DNA of 64,000 nt from Reticulitermes lucifugus (lineage: Eukaryota; Arthropoda; Insecta; Blattodea; Rhinotermitidae): positions 44,803-108,802 of the forward strand of contig JAKCWW010000044.1 of NCBI GenBank assembly GCA_026260175.1. Reading direction: 5' to 3'. Shown here one piece after another: positions 12,332 through 25,969 of the stretch (its first letter is position 1; every line of letters starts with the position of its first letter). A model generated the notes under the pieces. That model was not told the origin of the DNA, made no database searches, and was given only the letters and a program-made list of their open reading frames with translations. The translations under genes and the position numbers were made by a program.

Positions 12332-12603
12332 ATGCCTGAAGAGAATCGCGCTCTTCGTCTCAAAGACTCCGCTACATCCGCCCTGGAGGGTACGCTGCCG
12401 GCAGCCATGTCCCCTCCACAAGCATCGGTAGCGGCTACTGACACAGACCCCAGGGTCAGGTGGAATTACTTCGACGAGCGGGGCTACGTGGAGCGAGGGG
12501 GACTAAAGGCAGGGGAGGATCCTTACCTGAGGAATAAGTTCAATCAGCTGGCCAGCGACAAGTTGCCTAGCAACAGGGACATTCCAGACGAGAGGAGCCC
12601 CAT
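12332..12603 (+). CDS. Pgant2: Pgant2 exon: stem region
   Basis: Encodes residues 1-90 plus two bases of codon 91. It ends AT|GTAAGT and the next exon supplies the G of Met91. The first half is low-complexity stem; the second half ([39 protein letters not shown]) is the conserved entry to the catalytic domain. The AG acceptor sits immediately before the ATG, so this Met may be internal rather than the start codon. Confidence 0.95.
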
Positions 12604-15600
12604 GTAAGTACTCGAAATCGTAATGCGTGAAAATGTGAATTAATGTAAATTGTGTTCAAAATGATATTTTGGAAGAGAGGGGCCCCATTTGAGCATGTCT
12701 TGAGATCGCTGTGAAAGTACATATCACCAGCCATTTGAGACGGAAACAAGACCAGCTGCCAATAATTTTAAATAAAGTTTTTAAAATAATTTTAAACGTT
12801 TTAATCCAAAAAGGAAAACAAACGCACTTATATATTTTAACCACTGAAGCAAAAAAATGCTACATGCTTTTATAGTGAACATAGTTCATCTCGTTTTAAC
12901 ATTGAATGTGAACCAACTATTATAGTGGATGTGTAGTCTGTGTTTATATACTTTTATCCCCCTGATGATAAGTAGTCGAAAAATATGTAGGGGTATATAT
13001 GACGACAAAATTGTAGTGCATGTGTTGGTTAAAATAAAAGCTATTATATAAGACAGAATGCACGGTGAATGTAATGTGAAAATATCATTATAGGTTGCGT
13101 TCGTATTCATACCATGCTCAGGAGAAGTACTTCTTGAGCACGTGCAAATCGTTATATGGCGAAATACGTCTTACTCTAGATTGTTCTTATATTTGTTCGA
13201 AATGCCATGTGTAGGAGCTGCTAATTAACATGGATCGCTAGGACGATCCCAGGTAAGGGACGTTTTGACGTACGATACTCGGGTACGGTCTAAACATAGA
13301 CTATATTAAGATGAGGCGTGCCGGGCTATTCTCACTTAAGTGCTGATCATGAAATATTCATGTTTATTTAAAGCAAAGTTTCAGCTTGAAAGTCGGAACC
13401 CTCGCTTTGTTAGTGCAGGTCACAGCAACTTCTGGCTCTACAACCCGACTCGGGCCGGCTGCTTGGTAGGGGGATCACATCTCAGCAGGTACCCTACAGC
13501 CCTAAAGCGATGCGCGCTGATCCGCATTTTAATAAAGATTAACAGCTGAAATCCGCAACTGGCGTTGAATTGCCGGGTTAAGTATCACTGGCTAATATCT
13601 GCACGCGTTGAATAAAGTGCGAAATCAATGGAAGGAATTCACGGCCATGCGGCAGCGGCAGCCCCCGGGGGTAGGGAAATATTTAAAACTGCTGATACGT
13701 ACTAGGAAGAGGTGAGTCTGCCTGCTGGCTAACAACGGAACAATGCGGTGTAGTGGTTGTCACCTAGAGGGTTCTGTGTTAAGAAGACCACTGCCACTTT
13801 GGTCCACATCCGTACAACTTATTATTCATCATCGTCCTGTCATGATTCCTCCCCGTATAACCATAGTAATCAGTATAGTTGCTTTAAAGGGAGTAACGTA
13901 AGGTTATCTGTCTTACACACCATGAAGACGTGTAGCTTCACACCTTGGCCACGGTATGCTGGAAAAGAACCCCCGGTACCAATTGGGTATGTGACTTTGT
14001 TGCTCCGGCGCCAGTCTGGACTCTTTCACCCTACCGGGAATCGAACTTTGATTTTTCAGTAGCCCAGCTGGTAGCCTAGTCACTATACTGACAAAGATAC
14101 GCCAGCTTTTATATCAGATGATAATAATAATAATAATAATAATATAAACTTTTTTGTGGTGAAGGGCCCCGCAGCAGATGCTACGGACGCACCGCAGCCT
14201 AGAGGCTTATTGTGCAACCCTGTGATGAAGATGATTAGTTTTTTCGTGTCATGGAGCACCAGTGGAATGAAATTGACAGGGTAAAACCGAAATACTCGGG
14301 GAAAAACTGTCCCAGTGCCACTTTGTCCACCACAAATCCCACATGGACTGACCCGGGCCTCCGCGGTGAGAGGCCGACGACTAACCGCCTGAGCCATGGC
14401 ACGGCCTGTAATACAAACTTATTCCTGTTTCCAAGATACACACCGTACAGCAACTAAGGGCATCACAGATATATTTCCACACATTCTAGACCTCGTTTGG
14501 AAATAAAGGTGAGCGGTCAGTGTCACATTCCTGTCGCCTTTATTCTCAGCCAGAAATGCCTAGTAGAGCCATTCTTAATATTATACATATTCCGTGCAGT
14601 TATTTTACATATCACTTTTTTTATTTTTACCAACCACTGCATATTAATTCTTTTTACTGCTACATGTTTCGGCCAACCATCGTAGCCATTATCAGGGAGT
14701 CACTTTTTACAGACTTGCGCAGCGTACAGTATGTTTGGAGACAGATTTATATATACTTTATATTGCATATATTAACTTACTATCTTTTAATTTAAACTAT
14801 ATAAAATAATTACTGCTATAAATAATTACTGTGCATATTACCATTCATTGACATACTGTACGCTGCACATGTCTGTAAAAAGTGACTCCCTGATGATGGC
14901 TACGATGGTTAGCCGAAACATGTAGCAGTAAAGAAATGAGTGTGCAGTGGCTGGTAAAAAAACACTTATAAGAACCATTCTGTTTTAAGTATTTTTTCTT
15001 TGCCTTTTTTATACATTCTTAGACATTCTAATTGTACATGGAATGTTGTGTAATACTACTTTTTTCATAATTTATTATGTTTGTTTGGGGGGGGGGAGGG
15101 TCGCTTTTGGGTTTGAGTTTGCTACGTGTTACGTTGTACAGTTGACTATGTAGGTAGATATATAGGAAAATGCAGCTAATGTTCTCACACTGAGCTCGTC
15201 ATTTCTCCCTTCTGTTACGCAGCTCAAGTAAATCTCCTAATTGGAGATGACATGTGTAGTCATTATTGATTTGTCAGCTAAAAATTCATACCCCAGTTGT
15301 TGGCACGGTTCTGCCGGTGTACATGGCTTGCTTGGCTGCTTGCCACTTCATCCTCCCTCTAAGGGACAGGGAAGAAAATTGTTTTAAACAATGCTGAACA
15401 CGGTCTTGCTCGGCTGGTCCAGGAAGTTCCTGTTTTATGGAACCCAAAGTGCATCAGAATGTTCATAAAGGCCTGCCTTTCGACCTATCCTGAGTCAGTC
15501 CAGTTTATTTCTCATCTTCACAGTCCTCCTCTGTAATAGTAGTCTTCATATTATCCTCCACTGGGGGCCGGGATAGCGTTGTGTATATAGCGACTCGCTA

Positions 15601-18600
15601 CAGGCCGGAATGGAAGGTTCGGCATTCTAACCTCCGTGGAGGCAAGAGATTTCAGGCCGACTATGGGGCCCACCCAGCCTCTTGCACCATGGGAACCGGG
15701 GCTGTTTTCCCGGGTGTAAAGCTGCCATTGCGTGGCTTGACCACCCACCCCAATATAGTGACGAGGTTCAGACTAGGATAGAGATAGACCTTCAAGACAT
15801 GTTATCAAGACACTTTACCCCTACTATCCCCCATTGCGCCTATATCTTTCAAGTCAGTGTTGGTGTGTCAGGACGAGTATTTTGCGTAAGGGCGTACATA
15901 AACTCTTGTATTTCATGTAGAGTATTGTTTGTTTATGTACATAGTCAATACGTCAGATTGTAGCTGTAGCGTTGAGGGGTGGATTTAGAGCACTGAATTA
16001 CGAGTTGGAACGGACGTGGAAGGAAGCAGTTGTAGCCTACTTTGAGATAATATCCCGCCATTTGACTGGAGTTAATTAATAAAACCATTTAAACCTCGGT
16101 TAGGATAGCCGGTCACCGTGCTAAGTTTTGAAATCGGGACCTTACGATTGGGAAGTAGGAGTGCTAATCAGTCGACCGCGACCTTCGTTGTGTATTTCAT
16201 GTAATAAGGAGCCTGTTTCGAGTTAGCTGTGCTGAATATGCTCTGAAATAATTTTCAAGAAAAAATATTTAAAGTGTGACCCTATATTTGCACTCTGAGG
16301 GGCAAAAATGTAAAGGAAAAGTTGCCGCTATGCGCTCGGTGAAAGTGTATGGGGAATTGTAAGTATTGATTCTTAACCTCGGCACTAGATGGTGTGAATG
16401 GTCAGCTTCATGTCCAGGCCGCTTTACCCCTGGGGGAAGAGCACCCGTTATCCACTGGGTAGGAGGCTGGGTGGGCTGACAGACGGTCTGGACAGGAAGA
16501 GATAAATGTCTTGCCCCTGCTTGCAGTCGAACCACGATTCCTCTGTCGTACAACCCTTAGTCTCATCACTACACCGACTGAGCTATCCAAGCTCCTCTGA
16601 AGGGAGGGCCTTTTACTTGTAATATGAAAACGTTTATGAAAACTTCAATTATCCTGTTTCATATTGCTTTCATTTCGACCCCAAGGCACGTCGTAAGATG
16701 TGACTCGCAAGCCCACACAGTGGAAACCGACCTTATGCCTCTTGTATTGGGGGAAGAGATAAAAGGTTTTATGTATGAAATCAAACTCGAAATTGGTTTC
16801 CGAATGCGGGAAGAGTGGTGATGCGTAACTGGTGGGGTATACGGGACGAAAAATGTCAGTACCATCTGCTACTCGCATACGACAAGCGTTGTGCTCAATA
16901 AATATTGTTAGATAGATGGGACGAAAATTCTCAAACAGAAGTAATACTAAATCCATTACTGAATTGTATATATATATATATATATACATTGTGGCGTCAG
17001 GTTCAATGTTTTCACTGCGTAACTCTGTGTAGCCTATCGTCGTGCTTTAACACAGGGGGAAACATTTTATCCACACATTGTGTTAATAGATCTCATGTGT
17101 TAGAAGATGGAACAGCGGTTATTTGCATAACTATTATTAACTGACTGGCTTTTGTAATGAAGATGTGGTATGTTTCCTTGGAGGTAGGAGTCGAAGCTTA
17201 CATATTTTAATTGAATAATGGGGATGTGGCGTGTTTTCTTGGAGGTAATAATCAAGGTTTTAGGTACCATTTAGACGATGACTACTTAATGTAGCTCTTT
17301 CTTACCAATGTAGAAATGTAACCAACAAGGTACACGTTTTTGATGAGATATTTATTTACAATTCCACGTGTTTCGGCTTAACAGCCATCTTCAGGGATAA
17401 CGGATGACAACAATATCGTAATTATCTTGAGAGTCTTCCAACGGTATTGACATTATCCGTGAAAGATGGCTGTTAAGCCGAAACATGTTAGATTCTAAAT
17501 AAAGATGTCGTGAAACAAGCGTACCTTGTTGGTTATATTGTTTCGTTTAACTGCTGTGCACGGTAACAGTGTATTACAAGACTTTCTTACCAAACTAAAC
17601 GAACACCATAGTGTGCTGCGGCGAAAGCAACACCCCGATGTGTACGGTCGTGTTAAGCCCCAAGTACAGATAGCGCATAAGCACCGTGAACACTCCAGAA
17701 CATACTCACTGATGTAAATGTGTGTATGTGGTTTCATAATGTGCTTCCATGCCCTGACTCGGGTGGTCAGTCACAAATCTTTCACCTCGGAGGCCCGGGC
17801 TGAATCCTAGGGGGAGTTTGTGGTATTTGCGGTGAACAAAGTGGCACTGGGACAGGTTTTGCTTCACGTACGTCGGTTGTCCTGTGGCACTGTCATTCCC
17901 CCAATGCTCCACTCATGTCATTGATATACTGTCAGTGATATGTACTCGTAACATTGGAGATGTGCAGTGTCATTAAATGAGACACTTATGTCTTTCTCTA
18001 TCGTATGCACCTTCCCAACCTATTGTCACCCTCGCCTTTTTTTCGAAATCTGTTTGTTCTTGGTTTATTGTATAACGTCAACTGGTAGGTAACGTGAACA
18101 AGAAATTGGAAGTGATATAGAGTGAATTAGTAGGGGGCGTGATTTTGAAGGTACTATCCCAGTAGTTGGCTGGAGTGACTGAGGAAGAACAACGATAAAG
18201 CAGGATATGCGTTCTCCGGGCCGAAATCTGAACCTGAGACCTCTCGAATACGAACAAGGCGTGCTACATATTGGCTGCAACGTTCAGTCGAAATCTGAAG
18301 ATAAAGCCCCCTCATGAGTGGTTTTTCCCCGCGCATGCCTCTTTTACGTCTTTATCGTTTTCCTTTTATTTTCGTGGTGGTGTGAGTCTATGTCTGTGTG
18401 TAATTGCAGCCTCTAGTGTCCCCATTGTCCATCTCACGTATGGTTGATGATTGAGTATTTATGGAAAGATAATTGACAAGGGAAACCCGAAGTGCCAAGA
18501 GAGAAACCTGTCCCAGTTCTACTTTGTCCACAACAAATCCTCGCATGGACTGGTCTAGGATTGAACCGGGTTTCTCAGGTGAGAAGCCGGCGACTACGCG

Positions 18601-21600
18601 CCTGAGCTGTGCCACGGCATTTTTGTCATTGCAGACGTTTTTAGTCAGTCTCTTTTCACACAGCCATGCCTTTACACGATGTTTCAGAGATCATTACTTT
18701 ATGAAAGCAAATGAAGCTGCATCGAAATAGGCCTCTGCAATTGGAATGTGCTAGAAGTAGGGAATAGATATCACCAATGCCGCTAAAATATTGGTTATTA
18801 GGCCCTGCACATTTGTAATGGTGACTGTCGTGATACATTTCCCAGTTGAGGAACCCGTAAGGTCCGAACTGGTGTCAGGATTAAACCCAGGGATCTTTCT
18901 ACTATACTTTCCAGTGTAATTCGGAGCAAGTAGCCGGATGCTCCTGAACGTTTCCGGGTGAAAGCTGACCAGCATCACGATCTGCCGGTCACGATCAGCT
19001 TCTTGATCATCCAGATTTGCTGTGTGACGAAACACTGCTTAAAGCGGCAAAATTGTTCATTTGTTTAACGGCTGTGTTAATTTCTCAGACTCTGTGGCGC
19101 TGTGAGAGGATGAAGAGAGAATAATGAATTGGATAAGACGTGGCAGTATGCAGCGTGGGTTAATTTAAGGCACCGTCCCAGCACTTTTCTGGCGAAAGTG
19201 AGGAAAACCACGACAGGACTGAAACTGGCCTTTTGCGGGCCTATATTTGAAACCGGGACTTCTAGATTAAGAAGCAGGGTGCCAGTAACTCAACCGTGCC
19301 GTAAGCTGTATGAGGTGAAGTTTGAAGCTGTTCCGTCTAGAATACGTGGAAATGCACGTGTGCAGCCGCCCGCCGGAGCCGGGGTAGCTCAGTCGATGCA
19401 GTCACTATGCTATGGCCTGGACGAGCGATTAATCTGGGCTCGATTTCCGCCAAAAGAAAGAGACTTTTCTCTTCTCCAAAGCGTCCAGACCGGTTCTGGC
19501 ACCCACACAGCCACATACTGAATTGGTACCGGGGTCTCTTTCCACGGAGGTAAAGCGGCCCGAACATGAACCCGGTGATTAACGTGACTCCGTATAGTGC
19601 CGAGTTTAAGAAAGTGTGCACTATACTTCCACTCCCCCATATGACTTCATTGTATGGTGCTTACTGCAGCAGAGGGGCGCCTTTACCTTCACCTTTACTC
19701 CCACCCTCCTTCCTGTTGTGGCGTTTAGAAAAGGGCAGGTATGAAAAATCGAACGTAGGTTAACACGTATTGATGGAGGGCGGATACCAGAAACTCATAT
19801 TGCGCCCATTGGCTGTTTTCACCATTAAAAGTAAGATTTCTTTTAAATTTTCCACTTCAGAAACGATTATTTTTCTTCCAATCTTATACCTGCATTTCCC
19901 ATACACCTTCAGCGCGTACACAGTGGCAATATTTAGATTGCCTCATTCCCCACTTGAGGGGCCCAAGCTACTGAATTGGTAAATCTGTGTATAAAACTGC
20001 TGTAATATTAAAGATGTTGGTCTTGTCGAAGTCTTTCACCAAGAAGAAAATTTAATAAAGTCGATCAAACGTAAATGGTATGTGAGGTAGCACAGTGTTT
20101 CCGATAATTTGTATAAAACTAGGCCATTGTGGCAATTTCTTATGAAGGAGTGCCAGTACTTTGGTATGCCACTAGTGGCAGCCCCGCTGATCCAGTTGGC
20201 ACACGTGGCAAATAGACACAGAGGTCAGTTCCATCCATAGAAAGTGGATCAATGTCTGGATACAATTTATGAAGATAGTATCCTTCTAAGAGGCTATGCG
20301 ATTTTTTTCTTGCTCGAGGGACAGAAAACATTGGTATTTCTAATCCTTAAATGTTCATGGACTAACTTTTACTTTGCATACCCGTAATAGTCGGTCACAG
20401 TATTGAATCAGTGCTTCTGCTTTTACTACTGGTCCTGGTTATTGATGATGGGGATAAAACATGACATTGGAGTCAACCTTGGAGATATGACGTGCATACT
20501 AACTGCTACAAACATGCAAACAAACAGTAGTCGCTGTGAAATGGAGACCTATAGATTTTTGTTTCATTTAACGATGCTCTTCAACTGTATTTTTATGTGG
20601 TGTCGAATGAGACATGACTGGATGATTATGAATGATGAGAGGGTGTGAAAGGAAGCGGTCCTGTTCCATACATGGCCTTGAGGGACTGAGAATAATAGTG
20701 AAAGGTTTGCCATTTTTGTATTAGATTTTTGTTATCAAGTGGTGAAATTTATTCCCATAGTCTGTTCATTCTTGATACTTTTTTATGAGTGGTTAGTAGC
20801 TGTGTAAGCTATTTAACGATTCTTTTTATGGGTGGCTGGTAGTTAAATGGGCTCTTTGTAAGGAGTCACTTTTGATTTGTTTGAAATTATAAAATTACTA
20901 TCTCGGCATTTGTATGGTGATAGATCATGGAAACGTCAGTCAGGATAATCGGTAATCTGGCCGACATTCAAAACAGAACATCATGAACACAAATCTTCAG
21001 CTATTCTTTACAACGAATCCAACATAGGATACAGTACAACATAAAATGCAGTAAAACAATATTTAAACTCGTCCTTACATGTTGCGGCCATTTCTGTCCG
21101 TCCTTATGAAGACAATCTATGCATCCTGGAAGGTACAGAAGCCTCTGTACCTTTTTTCCCCAGAGGATGGTCAGGATTGGCCGAAACATGTAGGAACGAG
21201 TTTTATTATGGAAGTTTTTTTTTAGGAAAACTGTGGTATGGGAATTGAGCTTTATGTAAGGAATGGGTTATATGTGATCTCTGTGAATCCAGAATCTATT
21301 TCTTCCGCCAACGTTTAGCGTAGAACCGAATACTAATTCAGTTGAGATAAATTCAACGATTTCGGAGAAAAACCATGCGGACGGAGAGGTTGGTGTAGGG
21401 AAACGACCTCCCAAGCTGATTCTGCCGAGTCTTCTTGTTGCAACAGTTGCTATGGTAATGCATAGCCTCATTACCGCCTGCACTTTCGTAACCAAATTGC
21501 CTGCTGCCCTCTTGAAATATCAAGTGGAAAGTGAAGGGCGCTTCTTCCTTTCTCTCTGCGTCGCCGGCAGCTCTGACGTATAGTCAGGCCGCCACGAAAA

Positions 21601-24600
21601 TTCCCACAACTCTCTTTCTCCCTTGGCTGACGCACACACACACACACGCACTCACTCCCCTATCGTGTGTTTAAAATTGCTTTCGGCTTTTCTGCTTCCT
21701 TTACACTTGGTGCATAATGGGGAATTCGTGTATGTCCGTCAGCGTGGTTGATTTCCCAAAATAATTAACGGATTTTGGTTAGGTTTGTGTGTGTAGTGTA
21801 TACCAAACGTAATCAGACATACTGATCGTTATAATTTCAGAAGTTGAACTTTGGGGAATTCCTCAAAAACTCACTAACTTGACGGCCTCTGTTCAATTGT
21901 GACTTCGACTTTTGGTGTTTAGCCACATCGTATGTTAAAGCTGTTTCAACTTTTCGACGTACATTTCAGTTGCAGCTGTCAGACTCAAGACTGAAATGTG
22001 CGCCCCAACGTTGGAACATCTTCAACTTACAAGAAGCCAAACCTCGAAAGCCAGAGTTATGCATTAACTAACAGGGAGCAGGGTCCTTCTTCATAAGCTA
22101 ATATTTTAGACACCGTTTATATAAAACCAGAAGATACAGTTCTGTCTGTCTGTTGTAAATTAAAATTAAAATGGTATGCAAAATTGTCAGTGAACGTATT
22201 TGTGAGGCAGTCTGTAGTGGTGGCCGCATGTAGCAACACCTCGACGTGTCCAGCATAATCCGAGTGGCCGATTGACCGCTGGCCCTGGAATCTCCTTTCT
22301 CTTCAGCCGGTCATTATTTCATCAATTCCTTGAAATGCAAATAGCAACACGTACTGCCGGCCCCGATACCTATCTGCATGTGCGTTTGGACTTTCCGTAG
22401 GCTGTGGAGGTAAAATGTACGCATTCTGCACCTCGGTAGCTACTAATTATGAAGAGTCAGTCACCTTCATGATTCGGTCGCTTTAATACTGGGAAGAGAG
22501 GCCTCTGATGACTTGGCCTTAGAGCTGGTGGCGAAGAAAAAGAAATGCTGTCCCTACCAGAGATCGAACCCGGCCATCCAGCCCTCAGTCAGTCACGTAT
22601 TTGACTGAACTAGTCCGGATGTTGTATTCGTCATTATCACCACGACCACCAGTTTGTTTGTTCTTCACAGGGCTTGAGTACCTCGATGCCCGTTCTGAGA
22701 TTAAAGTTTCCGTCTGGCTTCCTGCTTCTCTTGTTTTTCTTGAAGCTGTGTGTTTGTCGTTTTAAGGATCCTGTCTTCTTGCATGCCGTCTGTATATATT
22801 GTCTGCTGTATAACTGATATGGTTGTAGTGTGCAGTCTTCTTCTGTAATCTGTCTATTTCAGGTTGCTGCGAGAAGCGAACTATGAAGTCTCATGTGTGT
22901 ACCAGTTCCTGTTCTTTTGCGATTCATTCTCACAGCTTGCGTGTAACTTCCAAAACGTAAAATTTCGAGTACATTATTCTGAAGCTATAGCAAATATATC
23001 TTTTCATTTTAGTTTTAAAGTGTATTTTTATTATTCCATTTTATCATTTAGTAATTCTCCTTGGGGACGCAGTAAGTATGCCGCAGAAAAAAATGAAAAG
23101 ACTGCCACGATAAACGGGTGAAATTCCCCGAGGTACGTGATAGTCGCCTGGTTGGCGGGCAACCAACCTGACACGTCCGTGTTGCGCATTGCAGACAACC
23201 GGCGCTCCGTAATGATACTCGTAGAATTGGATTCGTTGGATACCAGTTCCAGGCACATTAAGATTTTGTTAGCTGTTACGTACGGTAAAGTGGCTTATTA
23301 GTGAACGTGGAAGCTATCACGTCTTACCTTATTTTATCACAGGAACCTAGTACAAAGGGCAAAGCTGATCTAAGTAACATTGTTATATAAAAATTCGATT
23401 CATACCACCAAGGATACACAATACCTCTACGTGACTCACCAACGTAATACTTAGAAACTGAATTCGTACCTCTAAGGAAACACCGCGCCTTTGTTCAACA
23501 TGTGTTTGTAATACAAATTCGGTTCCTACCTACGAGTAAGATCCAGTACAATAAACGTAAAACTTTCATGGAGCCTGTATAGTGAAGCCTTCTCAGGTGA
23601 TTAGCCGTGCGAAATATGGAGTTAATATCCAGCGTTTAGGGTGTATTTATGCTTCCCTCATCAGAGGTTAATGTGGTGAGTGACCTAGCTGTCCGCATCG
23701 CCAGAAAATCTTCACTGCAAGTTCTAGTATATTCAACTATATCATAATCATTTATGAAGATTCAAATCTGGTTAAATACCAATATTGTTTAAATCAACTT
23801 TGACATTTAAAGGCTTAACAGATTCCTATAATAAAATAAGGTAAACTCCGATGTATTCTTCTTTGATTATTTGTGTTTATCTCATTTTTAAAACATTGTA
23901 ATAAACATGAATGTACGACATGATGTTTGGAATCAATTGTTGTAACCACCAAGTGAATACAAAGCCTGATTAATTTATTCACAATAACTGATGGTCACAT
24001 TTGATGTATATGATGAAGGTCTGATGATGACAAAATGTCATATAAATGTGTGACCTGATACGTAACTTTTTTTAAAATAGCGGCTTTTATATTTCGACGC
24101 TGAATGAAAATAAAAATGACTGTTTGTAATAAGCGTGTATCATGGAAGACGTCCAGTTTTCCCGCCTGGTAGCTGATATTCGCGGCATTTTAAACGATCT
24201 GCAATCCCTGACGAGCAGACATCGCTATCTGTAATCGAAACGCGCCGTTGTAGTTGTGCCCCCTTCGGCCCATTTTCCCGTTTGTTTTGGTTATAGGGTG
24301 TCACACTTCCACGGTTAACATCAATATTCTGTTTACAATTTTACTGCAATAGTGTACTACCACTGCTTGTTCTGTTGCTAGGTTTTTTTGAAGGGTGTTC
24401 CACGCACTTCTGAGCAGTGTAGTGGGTTCTTACTGCATCCCCCTTCCAACGAATCTCTCCTGCAACATGATTCACTTTACGTAGCCCATCTTTTTTGGTG
24501 ATAGCCCAATACGCATGTCTTTATGAAACTCTTAGGCACTTACAAACAAGACGTCTGGTGCGAGATGGATGGGCGTGTCTGATGGAGTGCAAGTAAACAG

Positions 24601-25616
24601 CACAGCGCCACCATTTCCTTCGGTGCTTTTTATAATGTTACTTGCCAGCATCAAGTCTGATAACCTGTCGGCGTGTATATTGTATGTAGGTACAGTCAGA
24701 CGGGAATGACTCGTTATGAAACAGTCGACGGCAAAACTCAGAGATGGTAAAGTGAGTTTAGTATTCCGGAATCTGTCCCTAGTAAAGCAGCATGCGCCCA
24801 CTTACTTGGTATGTGTGATTGGAATTACTACTTTGGTTCTGTAGGTATGTGTAACAGCAGCAGCAGCAACAACATATAGATGCCCGAACACAACAGACCG
24901 TGGTTTAGAATTAAATTCTAAAAAAAATGCAAATGGAGAATATAAAATAAATGTTTTTTTCTGTACGGATGACATAAAGATATACACAGCTTCAGACACT
25001 GAGTATTGAAAATAGTGAAGTGAATGCTATGAGATATCAGCATGAATTTTTGAACTGAAAAATATAAAAGACTCGCAACTGATCGAGGAAAATTCATATA
25101 GATGGAAGGACGATCCTGTGATGAAGAGAATGAATGGAGCCAATGGAGAAACATGGCAACATGATCTGTACAAGTAGCTTGGTATTAAGCAAAATAGAGC
25201 CGTCGATCAGACATAAACAAATGAAGCGGTAGTGCAGGAACTGTGGATAAAGTGGTAGCTGTGGAGTCTGGACTTCTGAAGAACAGAGCATCCCAATGCA
25301 TATACATACCATATACATAGCTTGTAAGGAAAATGTATGAAAAGTATTGTGGGATAGTGAGTTAATAACTGACAGAACTGTAGCAAGTAATACACTACAT
25401 GTCATACATTAATAAAGGAAAGGTAGCCTATGTAATAGACATTGACATACGTAACAACTCAAACGTGTGAAAAAGATTGCATGACGAGATGCGCAAGTAC
25501 ACCATTCCAAAGATTGAGCTCAACTCTGCAAAGATAATATCCTGTCAATGACTCTATTAATCACAGAAGTGATACTGGCATGCTGTTCGCAACTTAAACC
25601 TTCATAACCCAAATCG

Positions 25617-25660
<44 letters not shown>

Positions 25661-25932
25661 GCATATATACAAACGCAGAAAGCATTGATTTTAGCAAGAC
25701 GTAACATAAGAAAATATCTTAAAAAGCAAGACTGAAATAATATGTGGCCCTGATGACATGTCCATGTTATTCTGTCTTGCAAAAAATTAAACTCGAGGAA
25801 AGTAAATTAAATAATAATAATAATTTATTATTATTATTATTATTATTATTGTGTTTGGCGGGCTGTGATATGATTTCAACGTTCGTGTTATATCACCATT
25901 GTGTCAGTATGGTGGTAGTGATGATGGTGGTT

Positions 25933-25969
<37 letters not shown>

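Noticed and set aside
19381-19455. A tRNA gene (GGGGTAGCTCAGTCG with a B-box-like block)
   Set aside because: The sequence runs on into the S1 SINE body and the arms do not fold into a full cloverleaf; the other tRNA-like heads are likewise SINE parts.
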